This document shows positions 38,501-48,595 of a DNA stretch of 64,000 bases, in pieces. The notes beneath the pieces were generated by a model that did not search any database, was not told the DNA's origin, and worked only from the letters and a program-made list of their open reading frames with translations. Source of the DNA: Gnomoniopsis sp. IMI 355080 (taxonomy: Eukaryota; Ascomycota; Sordariomycetes; Diaporthales; Gnomoniaceae); NCBI GenBank assembly GCA_027946555.1, contig JAPEVC010000138.1, positions 1 through 64,000 on the forward strand, written 5' to 3'. Each line of letters starts with the position of its first letter. The stretch's first letter is position 1. Position numbers and translations under genes: made by a program.

Positions 38501-38764
38501 CACCTTTGTTCCATGTCCGGATCCACGGGACGAAAGTTGAGGCGTTTCTGCCCTTGGGGTTGCTGTGTCTTGGCATATAACTTCCTGCAAGTCCATCGCA
38601 AGGCGTAGGGCAGAGTCACCTTCTCCTTGGCATCTTGCTCTCACGAAATTCTTGCCTATTCTTCACTTTCGGCCGGCTCCGCTTCGCAGTCTGTCTCTCT
38701 CTTTGACCCTTTGGTCACAGTCAATCCTTACTTGTCTTTCGCCGTTGAGCATCCATTCCTTACC
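35519..38764. other. Intergenic, 3.2 kb, between divergent genes
   Basis: Promoter of the small secreted gene (leftward) and of the GH5 gene (rightward). It contains palindromes TACCTAGGTA at 36411-36420 and 37395-37404. No open frame above about 100 codons looks real. Near 37070 a GGTTCAAGTCC-like tRNA B-box occurs on the minus strand without the rest of a tRNA. Confidence 0.45.
38574..38580 (+). promoter_or_regulatory. TATA-like element of the GH5 gene
   Basis: CATATAA lies about 185 bp upstream of the ATG at 38765 and is followed by a pyrimidine-rich leader. CCCCGG at 38421-38426 matches the reverse of the CreA/Cre1 SYGGRG consensus, so carbon catabolite repression is possible. Confidence 0.5.
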
Positions 38765-39973
38765 ATGCCTTGTACAAAGAGGTCCACGCTCAGTTCTGCC
38801 TTGACGGCAGCAACTGCTGCGGTATCTTCCCTCTCCGGACTCTCATCAGCCCCTGCGGCAACCTCCACGGTCATGTCCTCCTCGACAGCCATCGGTGTCG
38901 CCACTGGATCACCTATCCCAGCCTCATCCACCCTCAGTGCCTCCAGTATTGCAGTGGTGGCTAGCTCAGCTGCCTCTGCTACGTCTACCGCCACCGCTAC
39001 GACCTCATCGAGCGGTAATACCACGTATGCAGGCGTCAACATTGCCGGTCTGGACTTTGGCTGTGGGACAGACGGTACTTGCACTGTTGATGGCGTCACC
39101 TTCCCCAGCACTGGTGCTGCGCAGATGCAGCACTTCAGCTCCAGCGACAATCTCAATGTGTTCCGCCTTACTGTTGGATGGCAGTACCTCACCAACGCTG
39201 TTATTGGAGGTGATCTCGATGCCACCAACTTCGGCCAATACAACACTTTGATGTCGAGCTGCTTGGCCATTACTGGCGCAAAGTGCATTGTTGACATACA
39301 CAACTATGCCCGATGGGACGGCAACATCATCGGACAGTCTTCCTCTGGACCCACGAATGAGCAATTCGCTGCCCTCTGGACCTCGCTTGCTACTGAGTAT
39401 TCCAACAACACAAACGTCATCTTCGGTATCATGAACGAGCCTCATGATTTGACGGTCAGCACCTGGGCCGACACGGTCCAAGCAGCTGTGACTGCCATTC
39501 GGGCTGTCGCCCCAGACAACATGATTCTCATGCCCGGCAGCTCCTACTCCTCCGCCGCCACCCTACCCACCGAAGCTGGACCTTATCTACTAAACGTCAC
39601 AAACCCGGACGGCACCACCGACAACCTGATGTTCGATGTGCACAAGTACCTGGACTCGGACAACTCCGGTACTAGCACCGAGTGTGTGACGAACAACATC
39701 GACGATGCCTTCGAGCCGCTTGCCACTTGGCTGCGCACAAACAACCGCCAGGCTATGCTGTCCGAGACTGGCGGTGGTAACACTGCGTCGTGCATTCAGT
39801 ATGTTTGTGAGGAGCTTGCATACCTGAACGAGAACTCAGATGTCTTCTTGGGCTACGTCGGTTGGGCCGCGGGCGCGTTCGACAGCACCTATGCCCTGAC
39901 TCTGACGCCGACTGGAACGACCGCAAGCAGTATGGTTGACACGTCGCTTATGTCGAGTTGCTTTGCTCGTTAA
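38765..39973 (+). CDS. GH5 endo-beta-1,4-glucanase (subfamily 5-like), single exon
   Basis: 402 residues from the ATG at 38765, which follows a pyrimidine-rich leader; the frame is open further upstream, but that part overlaps the leader. The catalytic domain begins near residue 85 (TYAGVNIAGLDFGCGTDGTC) and matches the Trichoderma EGII/Cel5A type: VGWQYL, IHNYARW, IMNEPHD with acid/base E225, FDVHKYLDSDNSGT, and LSETGGGN with nucleophile E334. It cleaves internal bonds of amorphous cellulose with retention. Residues 8-82 are almost only Ser/Thr/Ala, as in a linker, but no CBM1 precedes it. The N-terminus MPCTKRSTLSSALTAATAAV is a poor, weakly hydrophobic signal peptide. Either secretion relies on it or a better N-terminal exon lies upstream. 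Confidence 0.92.
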   Translation: MPCTKRSTLSSALTAATAAVSSLSGLSSAPAATSTVMSSSTAIGVATGSPIPASSTLSASSIAVVASSAASATSTATATTSSSGNTTYAGVNIAGLDFGCGTDGTCTVDGVTFPSTGAAQMQHFSSSDNLNVFRLTVGWQYLTNAVIGGDLDATNFGQYNTLMSSCLAITGAKCIVDIHNYARWDGNIIGQSSSGPTNEQFAALWTSLATEYSNNTNVIFGIMNEPHDLTVSTWADTVQAAVTAIRAVAPDNMILMPGSSYSSAATLPTEAGPYLLNVTNPDGTTDNLMFDVHKYLDSDNSGTSTECVTNNIDDAFEPLATWLRTNNRQAMLSETGGGNTASCIQYVCEELAYLNENSDVFLGYVGWAAGAFDSTYALTLTPTGTTASSMVDTSLMSSCFAR

Positions 39974-40823
39974 ATTGAGTGAGAAACGTTTCAGCAGGAA
40001 CTGTAGTAAAATCTATAGCAAGACTTATTGATATCTCAAGGCTGCTCTCTTGTCTTTCTCAGTGTATACAATTCTTTTCGGTATTTCACAATTAAAAGTG
40101 TAGTGTCACACCATCTTGACGTCTTCATGACTCCTCGTCCTATTGCTCTAAAAGAATGATTTCACTTGATAACCATGGAGCTCAATAGAACTTGACGCGT
40201 GCTTTACAAGAAGGACGGATTGCTTGCTCTCATGAACTAGTAGAGTTCAGCAATATACCGCCATTCACAAATTGTAGGTATGTCAAGTGCAAGGCAAGTG
40301 GTCCATTTGGTTTCTTTATAAATCACTTCAATCGAGCACCCATGATTGATGTATCAACATGGGCAAATATCATAGCTTGACGCCCTCCAGACTTGCAGCA
40401 GTAAAATGTTTTTCCAAAAGCGGAAGTTGTCAGCCTCGTGTAAGTGGGCCAAGCCATGGTCGACAGCCGCCTCGTCCGAACTGGGATGTGCCTTGAGCGA
40501 CCGATGCACCTCCACTTGCATGAAAATGAATGCAAGTTCTCAGATCTTTTATATCGTATTTCATATGTATCGCATTAGCCTCACAGTGACACATTAGGCG
40601 TCGACTCGATCATTGTGGAATGGTAAAATTGTTCCCAGTCCGTTTAGGGTTCGATACCGAGCGGAGACAGGCGATGACAAGGATTAATTACGCCTCGGCA
40701 GTCGGAAATGTAACCATCCACTGATAAGAACGCCGGTGATTTCGGAAGAATAAATTGATACCACCGCCGCAACCAAAACCTTCCACATTGCTAGATGTGC
40801 TCTCGTCGTCCAACTTCTTCGAC
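39974..40823. other. Intergenic, 0.85 kb
   Basis: Terminator of the GH5 gene and promoter of the PNGase A-like gene, both on the plus strand. Nothing further is seen. Confidence 0.5.
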
Positions 40824-42641
40824 ATGGCTCGCCACGGGGTTTTGGTCGCCGTTCTCGGGCTGTTAGCCACGCAATGCATGGGACTACGGCGGCTCCCCCA
40901 AGCAGTCAAGCGGGCGACCGATAACACCACGACTGGCGACGCGTTGGACGTAGTCCAAGCCGCAACGCCTCCCAGAACGAGTTTCGATGAATACAGCTGC
41001 AAACAGACGCTCCTTCAATATGACTTCGCGAACAGCTACGGCACGCCCTTTGTCGGGCTCTATAGCCCTCCTCCAGCAGACTGCTCTTTCACGACGACCA
41101 TCTTCAATCTGTCGGTGTCTTCCCAGGGGCAGCAGTATGACCGCCTGGCAACGCTTTTCTTGGGAAACTTCGAGGTATGGCGCACTTCGACGGCGATGCC
41201 CATTGCCGAGGGTATTTATTGGAACTTCCAAAAGGATGTGAGCGTCTTCGACACCCTACTGAGGGAAGAGCAGAAGATCATCCTCGACTTGGGGAATGTC
41301 GTGGACGGGGTCCTGTATACTGGAAGTTACAATGTTACGCTAGAGGCGCTCTACTTCGACGACACATACACTCAAGGTTTCCATCCGGCGGAGCTCATCT
41401 ACCCCATTTCAAATCTCTCCGCCTCTGAGAACAAGTCGTCCGTCTTTTCTCTACCAGACGACAGCGGCTCCGTCTCACTCTCCTTGCCTCGGAACATCGA
41501 GACTGCTGTCGTGTCTCTCCTCGCCTCCGGCAATAGTGAGGAAGAGTTTTGGTACACCAATGTACCCACAGAGTACCTCGACACTTTTGGCTCAGACTCG
41601 CTCCTCTATGGCTACAGCCCGTTCCGCGAGGTGCAGCTACTCATCGATGACCAGTTGGCCGGCGTGTCGTGGCCTTTTCCCATCTTATTCACTGGAGGCG
41701 TCGACCCTGGACTCTGGAGGCCAATCGTTGGAATCGACGCGTTTGATCTACCCTCGTTCGAGATTGATGTCACGCCATGGTTGTCACTGTTGTGTGATGG
41801 TGAAGAGCACACATTCAAGTTCCAGGTTGTCGGCTTTGACAGCAGCGCCGCTGATGGTGTCGGGACGGTGGGGCAAAATTGGTATGTGACGGGATCGCTG
41901 TTCGTATGGCTTGACGACACAGTGAACCAAACGTTGGCCGGAGCGGTATCCAGCAATATCTCTGCGCCAGTATTCGATTACGTGCCCAAAATTGGCACAG
42001 CCTTGACGAATGGCTCTGCCTCCAATGAGTCCCTCTGGGTATACCTGACGGCTCATCGAAGCATTTCGATCACATCGAGCATTAGTAATGCTAATGGCTC
42101 GAAGGCTGTCAGCTGGACACAAGATCTAGACTTCTTCAGCATTCAGAATGTGACAAATGAGTCTCTCGACTCTGATCTTATTATGAACAGCTCGGGACAG
42201 TACCTCAGCTCAGTCTCGGGTACACAAGTGTCGGACTATTACTACCCGCTAAATCTTTACAGCTCTTACTACTTGGCTGCAACAGACGCCGAACTCTCTT
42301 CCGTTTTGAGCTTAATCGACAGGAGCCTGCTCACCTCGGGTATATCCATCTTGCCATTCGCTTCTGGCATATCACTTGGAACAGAAGAAGTTGCCACTAG
42401 GCAGAATGTCACTTCGAATTATTACTGGAATGCGACGATCGTGGGCGGCATCGAGGAGCTAGATACCTGTGAAGGGGAAACATGGTATTCTTCTGCAGGA
42501 TCCCCTGGGAACCCGGCTGGCGTGGCGGAGTACTCGAGATATTTGAGGGAAAAGGATGACGAGATGGTGGCAGATGTTGAGGACTGGGCGACTATGCTGG
42601 TGCCCTCGACAGAAGCATTGACCCAATCAAATCTCATCTAG
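40824..42641 (+). CDS. Peptide N-glycosidase A-like glycoamidase (PNGase A family), single exon
   Basis: 605 residues from the ATG at 40824; the frame is open 23 codons further up but with no other ATG. The family removes N-glycans from glycopeptides in acidic extracellular or vacuolar settings. The signal peptide MARHGVLVAVLGLLATQCMG is followed by a likely Kex2 site (KR at about 29-30). Family-like stretches include YDRLATLFLGNFEVWRTSTA and EGIYWNFQKDVS, then ILDLGN, and later PFREVQLLIDDQLAGVSWPF with FTGGVDPGLWRP and IGIDAFDLP-like VGIDAFDLPSFEIDVTPWL. There are many Asn-x-Ser/Thr sites. Full family length and a continuous frame indicate an intact gene. The substrate is inferred from the family. 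Confidence 0.9.
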   Translation: MARHGVLVAVLGLLATQCMGLRRLPQAVKRATDNTTTGDALDVVQAATPPRTSFDEYSCKQTLLQYDFANSYGTPFVGLYSPPPADCSFTTTIFNLSVSSQGQQYDRLATLFLGNFEVWRTSTAMPIAEGIYWNFQKDVSVFDTLLREEQKIILDLGNVVDGVLYTGSYNVTLEALYFDDTYTQGFHPAELIYPISNLSASENKSSVFSLPDDSGSVSLSLPRNIETAVVSLLASGNSEEEFWYTNVPTEYLDTFGSDSLLYGYSPFREVQLLIDDQLAGVSWPFPILFTGGVDPGLWRPIVGIDAFDLPSFEIDVTPWLSLLCDGEEHTFKFQVVGFDSSAADGVGTVGQNWYVTGSLFVWLDDTVNQTLAGAVSSNISAPVFDYVPKIGTALTNGSASNESLWVYLTAHRSISITSSISNANGSKAVSWTQDLDFFSIQNVTNESLDSDLIMNSSGQYLSSVSGTQVSDYYYPLNLYSSYYLAATDAELSSVLSLIDRSLLTSGISILPFASGISLGTEEVATRQNVTSNYYWNATIVGGIEELDTCEGETWYSSAGSPGNPAGVAEYSRYLREKDDEMVADVEDWATMLVPSTEALTQSNLI

Positions 42642-43599
42642 AATATGTGCTTAAGGATGTTTTGCTGATGTAGCCAGTAAGAGTCAAGTTTGAACAACAA
42701 ATGACTGCATCTCGTCTGGACTTCATTACAAGGAATTGCTCATCACAGCCCAATATAGAAGTGCCTCTATACACCATCCAAGATCAAGTATATGTCTCAT
42801 TGAATAACACGACTCTCCGTATTAATTATTTTTAGTTTGCAAGCAAGTGGTAATGATCTTTGATTCATGAGACTCATGTTTCAGGGTGACATTGTTCTCC
42901 AACTATTTCTTAAGGGCGACAGCCGCAACACAGCCTCGTCTCAGGAAGCATGCTAGATAACTCACCTTGACAAGGCTGCGAATTTCTAAAATACAGTGGC
43001 TCATTTTCCGGATAACATGCGTAGCCTTTACCAAAAAGGTCCAAAGCCTCCTTTCGCTACCAGCACATGTTCAGGATGTTCGCCTTTCCTTTCCAAGTTT
43101 TTACCTGTTCAGAGGTTCAATGAACCATTCACAGCTCTTTAAAAACTATCTACACATAGAAGACCCACACCAACCAGGCTGCAAGTTGGCAAAAACTCAT
43201 TCTCCAAGTAGTGTTCGCAGTCTTACCTACAACGGTCTCATTCACAGCCTCGTTGGAAAGTTTCTACCAGAACCTCACATCAACGAGGCTGCATTCTACA
43301 ATGGCTCGTTCTCCGACTAATGATTGCAGCCTCATCCGGAAGGATCTCCTCTTTCCCACCAGCAACGCCTCTACAATTTGATTCTTTCACATTTCCATGA
43401 AAATCAAAACTCCGTTCTTTCTAGAAGCCCCTCAAATCTTCCTATTCCCTTTCAAGCATATCCAATTGCACTATCGCTTCTGCTCCCAGGGTGGCAACAG
43501 CCTTCAAAGTCATTTTGAAGTGTCCATTTTCGAAACTGGTTTAAGCTCCTTTCAATTCTCTCTCTCGACCAGCTTCTACTTCCTCCCACTGACGGCCAT
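42642..43599. other. Intergenic, 1 kb
   Basis: Terminator of the PNGase A-like gene and leader of the next gene. Long pyrimidine-rich stretches from about 43330 to 43590 fit a 5' UTR and create a spurious open frame in another phase. Confidence 0.5.
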
Positions 43600-44511
43600 A
43601 TGGTCGCTGCCGACGAGATGTCAAACCTCGCCAGACAGCTCCGCCCTAGGATCCCCGTCAACTACGTTTTTGACGAAGACAGCGACGTCGATGATGTCGA
43701 CGAAGCCGACAACGATACAGCTGACGATCCTCAAGGTGAATTTGAGCAACCTTTCGAGCTCTTGTGAGTACCTCATCGATTTCTAGCAGCGGCCAGTGGC
43801 TCTGAGTATGCTGAGTAATGATATTGACGACGCCCCAGCGGTCTTCCTCAAGAACTGCGCGACATGGTCTACAGCGAGGCTCTTGTTGATCCGTATGGCG
43901 TCCACTTATCGTCACACTACCGTAGTGGTGTTCATGACGTTGTGGCCCGCAATGCGGCCATTGCTATGGGTAGGGTACACCTCAAGCGGCTCTCACCCAA
44001 CCTTCTGGCTACATGCAAGCGTGTCTACTATGAAGCTCGCCTCGTTGCTTACCGCCAACCGTTCATCTTCGCTGAGCCTCAGGTCGTTCACCCCTTCCTC
44101 TTGAACTTACAGCCCAGTACTATTGGCCTTCTCAAAGACATCACGCTCAATCGGATGCGCTACATGACTCCCAACAACAGTACACTCCTCTCAGGTCTGC
44201 GCGACGCCATGAGCTTGACGAATTTCCGTCTCGGCAGCCGTGTCACGACATCCGAGTTCCAGTTCGCCATATCGCCTCATCGTGTCGGCGTGGAGATTGC
44301 CACAAGATTCTACAAGGACGCTTCTTACTTCATTCGCCCCTTTGTTGCTTCTCATGGTATCGACGCCTTGCTCCAAGTTGTCACGTTCCAGGAAGCAGAC
44401 CTGCTAGGCCACAACGAGATGGCACAGGGAGGCCAGTTGTCGCAGTCCCGCAAGGATACCATCATGGAGTCGGTCAAACTCCACCTGCTGGTTTTGTTGA
44501 GAGGTTGCTAG
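43600..44511 (+). CDS. 2EXR/F-box-like protein, two exons (43600-43763, 43839-44511)
   Basis: Predicted 278 residues. Exon 1 gives a basic start, then an acidic run DEDSDVDDVDEADND. The 75-bp intron (GTGAGT...CCCAG) joins FELF to GLPQELRDMVYSEAL, an F-x-LP-x-E-LRDM-Y-x-x-AL motif found in 2EXR and F-box-like ascomycete proteins. Further on LLATCKRVYYEARLVAYRQPFIF is the usual second half (C-R-x-x-x-E-A). The frame to the stop at 44511 is continuous. It would act as an intracellular protein-interaction module, perhaps a ubiquitin ligase adaptor; that role is only inferred. It is related in type, not closely in sequence, to the gene at 32959-33840. Confidence 0.8.
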
Positions 44512-45100
44512 TCTATGCAGCTTCGCTTGAAGGGTCGTGAGACAGGGTTTGGTACATGCGGTGGAGCTATTACGACATTCATTCGGTAGACGATGGTAAT
44601 GCTCTAGGGATGGCGAGACTCGAAGCTGAGATCGAAATGGAATCACAAGGCTACTGGCGTTCGGAGGACGTATCTGGGATTTCGCTGGCGTTTCACAGGC
44701 TACATGCGTCACTTTCATACTAAATGGCTTCGGATAACTTGAGGGTAGTGGACAAAAGGTATTCACGGGGTTTTGCTTTCTCTACTACCAAACAGTACAT
44801 TGAGCTCGTTCAAATTAGAATATTCAACTCGTGGTATTAGAAAGACAGACAGGCCCTGCATCTCATCATGATATGACTGCCTTGGAATAAGTAAGAGCGC
44901 TGTGGGATGATACTGAAGCTCATTTGTCGGGCCTAACCTTGTCTGTACACTATCCTTCGCCACACCACCACACTCCCGCGGTACTGCCTCTGTCGTACTT
45001 GCGGTATGTCTAGAGGTGCGCACGCAAAACCCCCAACTAAAAACCTGCTAACGTTTACCACTACCTAGTGGACCACGAAATCTTATACCACCTTTCTTAT
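44512..45100. other. Convergent 3' spacer, 0.6 kb
   Basis: Between the ends of the 2EXR/F-box-like gene (+) and the 837-residue repeat protein gene (-). No supported coding sequence. Confidence 0.5.
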
Positions 45101-47840
45101 TCAACGGAAAATGCGCCCAAGCTGCAATCCAAGCTTCTTCATTCGCGACATGTGCGGCATTCTGACAGGTGTCTCAGGTCGGGATGGATTACATGACAGC
45201 GGATGAGAGTTGAGAGGTCCACCCAGCTGAGGAAACACTTCCTGAGTGTATTTCTTCTTCGGTCCTTGAATAAACACAAACTTGGACATTCCATTCATCT
45301 TCTTCCGTAAGTTCACGTCTTCATCTGACTCTTCTGAAACGCCAGGTACAGCAAGCGATGCTTCTCGGAGAGGACTTGGTGGATCTGGAAGTACTTCCCT
45401 GGCAGCTGGGAACCACGATGTCCGTCTCAGTTTGCGGGAGGTGCGGTTGCCAGGCTCGAGTGACCGCGTGGCTTGGACGTCGGGTTCTAGCCAGGGAGGA
45501 GGCGGCCCGTACTCCTTGCGCGGGCTGCACTGAATCTCTGCCACAGCCGGATCCATCGAGTACCACGAGGACCTGTTGTTCTTGCGAGACACGGGCTCCA
45601 CACGACACTCCGTCCTCACGTTGAGAGTGGGTTGGTCCCATGAGGAGTTGGAAGCCGTCCCAAAACTGGGCCTGACTGGAGGCTCTGGGGTGGCTTGTAC
45701 TGTGCCCAACCAAGTCATTGTGTTCGATCTCCTAGCCGTGGACTTCGCCGAATGAGATGCTGAAGGGTGTTCGGGTATGTTGGAGAGAAGAGGAGCATCA
45801 GTTTCTCGAGGCTGAGGCAACGCCCGCCCTATCACATTCCAGGATAATTTCTTCAGCTTCCGCGACTTGCTTTCGAACTCTGTCTCGGGAGGTTCCGCAT
45901 CGAAGAAGGAGCGTGGCTCGGAAGAATTATTGGATGCATGCGATGTGGTCAAACCTGGACCTGTCTCAGAGTACATGGACATGGTCTTTCGCGATCTCGC
46001 CGAAGCGTCGAGGCGGCGTGGCCTTCCCATGTTAGCTCGAGTAGGATTGGGAGCCTCGAGGGCAGCCAGAGCACACTCGACCGAAACCTTTCTATGGTGT
46101 GACTTGACTGGGACATCTGGGGCATCATTTACGGTACTGGATTCGGGCTCTCCCACCTCGGGAATGTCGTCCTCTAGGAATAACGATACTCTCTTGGCGG
46201 ACATCCTCTTCATTCTCCGGAGAGTAATTTCTGGCCTCTCTGAGACAATGTTCTTCTGTGCAGGACTTTGAGTCCCTTCAAGAGCTGCAAGAGCTTCTTT
46301 CAACGCCGCAGGGTCCGGCTGACTGGGAAGGTTTTGGAAGTTGATCATAGGCATCTCCCCAGTCTCTTGAATGTCGTCTTCTATAAATCGAGATGTTCTC
46401 TTTCCAGAATTCCTTTTCATCATCCTGGTGGTGGGCTCGGTGCTTCCAGGAGCAGACTGCACTCCAGATTCAAGAAGCGTGGAGGTCCTTTCCAGAGGCC
46501 CAGGAGCATTTTTTAATCCTACAGGGTACTTTCGATTTGGAGTACTTTCTAACTTGTGTATTGTCGTGTCATCTGACTCAGTTATGTCCTTCTGGAAGAA
46601 TTGGAAGAGCCTATGATTAGATAGTCTCTTCATTTTACGAGATGTCATTCCAGGTAGATGAAGTTCAGCGGAAGGGAGAGAGCGTTCTTCGTAATGGTTG
46701 AACGGGGTACCGAGGAGTCCACTCCCTGATTTGAAAGTATTGTCGTGATAGTAGCTCCTCACATTGGCGATATGAAGTCGATTCGTCTCAGAGTCTTGTG
46801 TATAGTACGAAGTCCTCTTCGTCATGGCCATTTTTCCGATGTTCCTGAGAGTGGTCTCGGATGGCCCAGCAACAGTTGAGCTTGTGAATGTTGAAGGTCT
46901 GAAGCCTTCAAGAGCCGCAAGTGCTGCCTCCAAAACTTCATCGTGGGTGTCGTTATGACTTTTATAGATGGATGGGCTGCAGGACTCCTCCCAACCCGGA
47001 CGTAGCGACATCCTTTTGCTACCTCTCTTGCTGGCTTCCTCTGTTCTGTATTGGTGATCAGGCAGCGCCAAAGAGACGCTTCTATCTGCCACAGGCGCTT
47101 GAATAGGACTGATTGGATACCCGCCATCACCGAAAGCGCTGGATTCCTGGCGTACCATTGGGGGTGGCTCCGTCCAACCCATCGTCACCGACATCTTCCT
47201 GAATCTTTTTGAGATGGAGTTTCCTTCAATCTCACCCCAAATTTGGGATGGCGGCCTTCCAGCCTTGGGTGTGGCTGGCTTCCTTTCGCCGTAGATGTTG
47301 ATCTGACGCTAAAGACACTCAGCAGGAGGATCCAAAGTGCCATTGAGAGAAACCTACGTCGTACACAACGTTGGAACCATGAGTTCCGATATACACCGAG
47401 AAACAAGCTACAGGGTTTCCAGTTGCTTGAAGCTCTTCATCGTCATATCCAGGGAGTATTTCAAGTCTATAAGATACATTTCTGTTAGCCAGAAACTGTA
47501 ATGATGTTCAACACACATGAGCAGCAGTCTTTTTTTTCCAGCATACCGAATGATGGCACATTTGCTCTGACCGACTGTATTTTCCTTGACAGTCTCCTCG
47601 ACGTTTTCCCTCAGACTGACCGGAACATCAATGGGGTCGATAGCCCAGAAGATCTGCGATTGAGGTACTTCTTGTCAGAAAGTGCCTTTTGTTGAAAGTA
47701 TAGAGCCATGGAAGGAGTAATCAAGCTTAAAATGCCTTGCTTACACTAGTCTTTGTCCCATAACCACCAAATACGGTCTGATGAAGTATTTCATAGTCCT
47801 GCGCCTCGATCTTCTGGATCGCGTTTCTGACCCAACTCAT
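45101..47840 (-). CDS. 837-residue protein with repeated basic/Ser/aromatic motif, four exons
   Basis: Exons: 47840-47745, 47653-47547, 47466-47358, 47302-45101. A 697-codon frame with its own ATG at 47194 looks complete alone. However, three good GT-AG introns (91, 80 and 55 bp) upstream extend it in frame by 140 residues, so I place the start at 47840. Residues 1-109 form a compact alpha/beta-like domain (IFWAIDPIDVPVSLRENV, CAIIRLEILPGYDDEEL, VYIGTHGSNVVYD) that I do not recognise. The rest is disordered and holds about 13 copies of a motif like S-R-K-[ML]-K-[KR]-[LM]-S followed within a few residues by W, F or Y. It also has three copies of a larger unit beginning ALAALE (near 230, 440 and 513). 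Each motif has a basophilic kinase-type Ser. No membrane span or signal peptide is seen. No function is assigned. Confidence 0.8.
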
Positions 47841-48595
47841 TTTTGATGAGACTGTCGATTCAGCTCAACTTTGGCAGAATCTCCAAGAGACGATTGCGAT
47901 GGCACGGCTGAAATAAATTACGAAGCATATCGCGGCTCAAATTGAGACTGCATCCGTGGCACAATTTTGAATCCGGCTCTCATCTATTCTTACCCCGTCA
48001 ACGGGGAGCAGTAACAATAACGGGACTTGAAATCTTTGTGTTGGTGTTATCGATCACCAGTGCTGAGTTTCCCATTTCATTGTGCGACCTCTAATGTCTC
48101 AGTTGCAGTGTACAGATACCGGCTTACAACAAAAGATTGCACGGAACCGGGCTGCAATACGGTAAGCATGTCGTGATTTCCCCTTGTAAAGCCCGCAGCG
48201 TTCACCCGCGGCCAAGACGGAACTGAATGGGTTCTAATGGCCAGTAAATCTGCACGCAGTATGACATTCCGCTTTTCCGCCTGTTGTGCCGCTTATCAGC
48301 CTCCTGACGCCTCCATGCTTGTGGTTGTTGTCCGCCGTTTAAGGACCCAATCCAATCGTCTTTGCAAGAAGCAGGGAGTGGATCAGAGTAGAAAGCTCGG
48401 AGGATACAACGCTTATCGCATGACTGTGGACGTGAAGATGTGGCTTTTTACTACAGGCTTCGTAAAGGAATACTGATGGGATTAGGCCCATCATGTTTGA
48501 TAGAAAGAATGTTCAGCATATCTACACACACTCTTGTGCTTGATGGCAGACGATGTCTTACAGGCCCAAGAGCCCACGACTATTCCCCTGAAATT
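47841..48595. other. Intergenic, 0.75 kb
   Basis: Promoter of the 837-residue protein gene (-) and terminator of the carotenoid oxygenase gene (-). A plus-strand frame (48440-49375) that starts here is a shadow of the oxygenase exon 3. Confidence 0.5.

Noticed and set aside
38770..38964. Frame +2 of the GH5 N-terminus with several cysteines, checked as a hidden CBM1
   Set aside because: Cysteine and aromatic spacing do not fit CBM1, and the overlap with the Ser/Thr-rich region explains the frame.
40621..40680. tRNA-like GGTTCGATACC on the plus strand
   Set aside because: No cloverleaf can be folded around it; there is no A-box at the proper distance.
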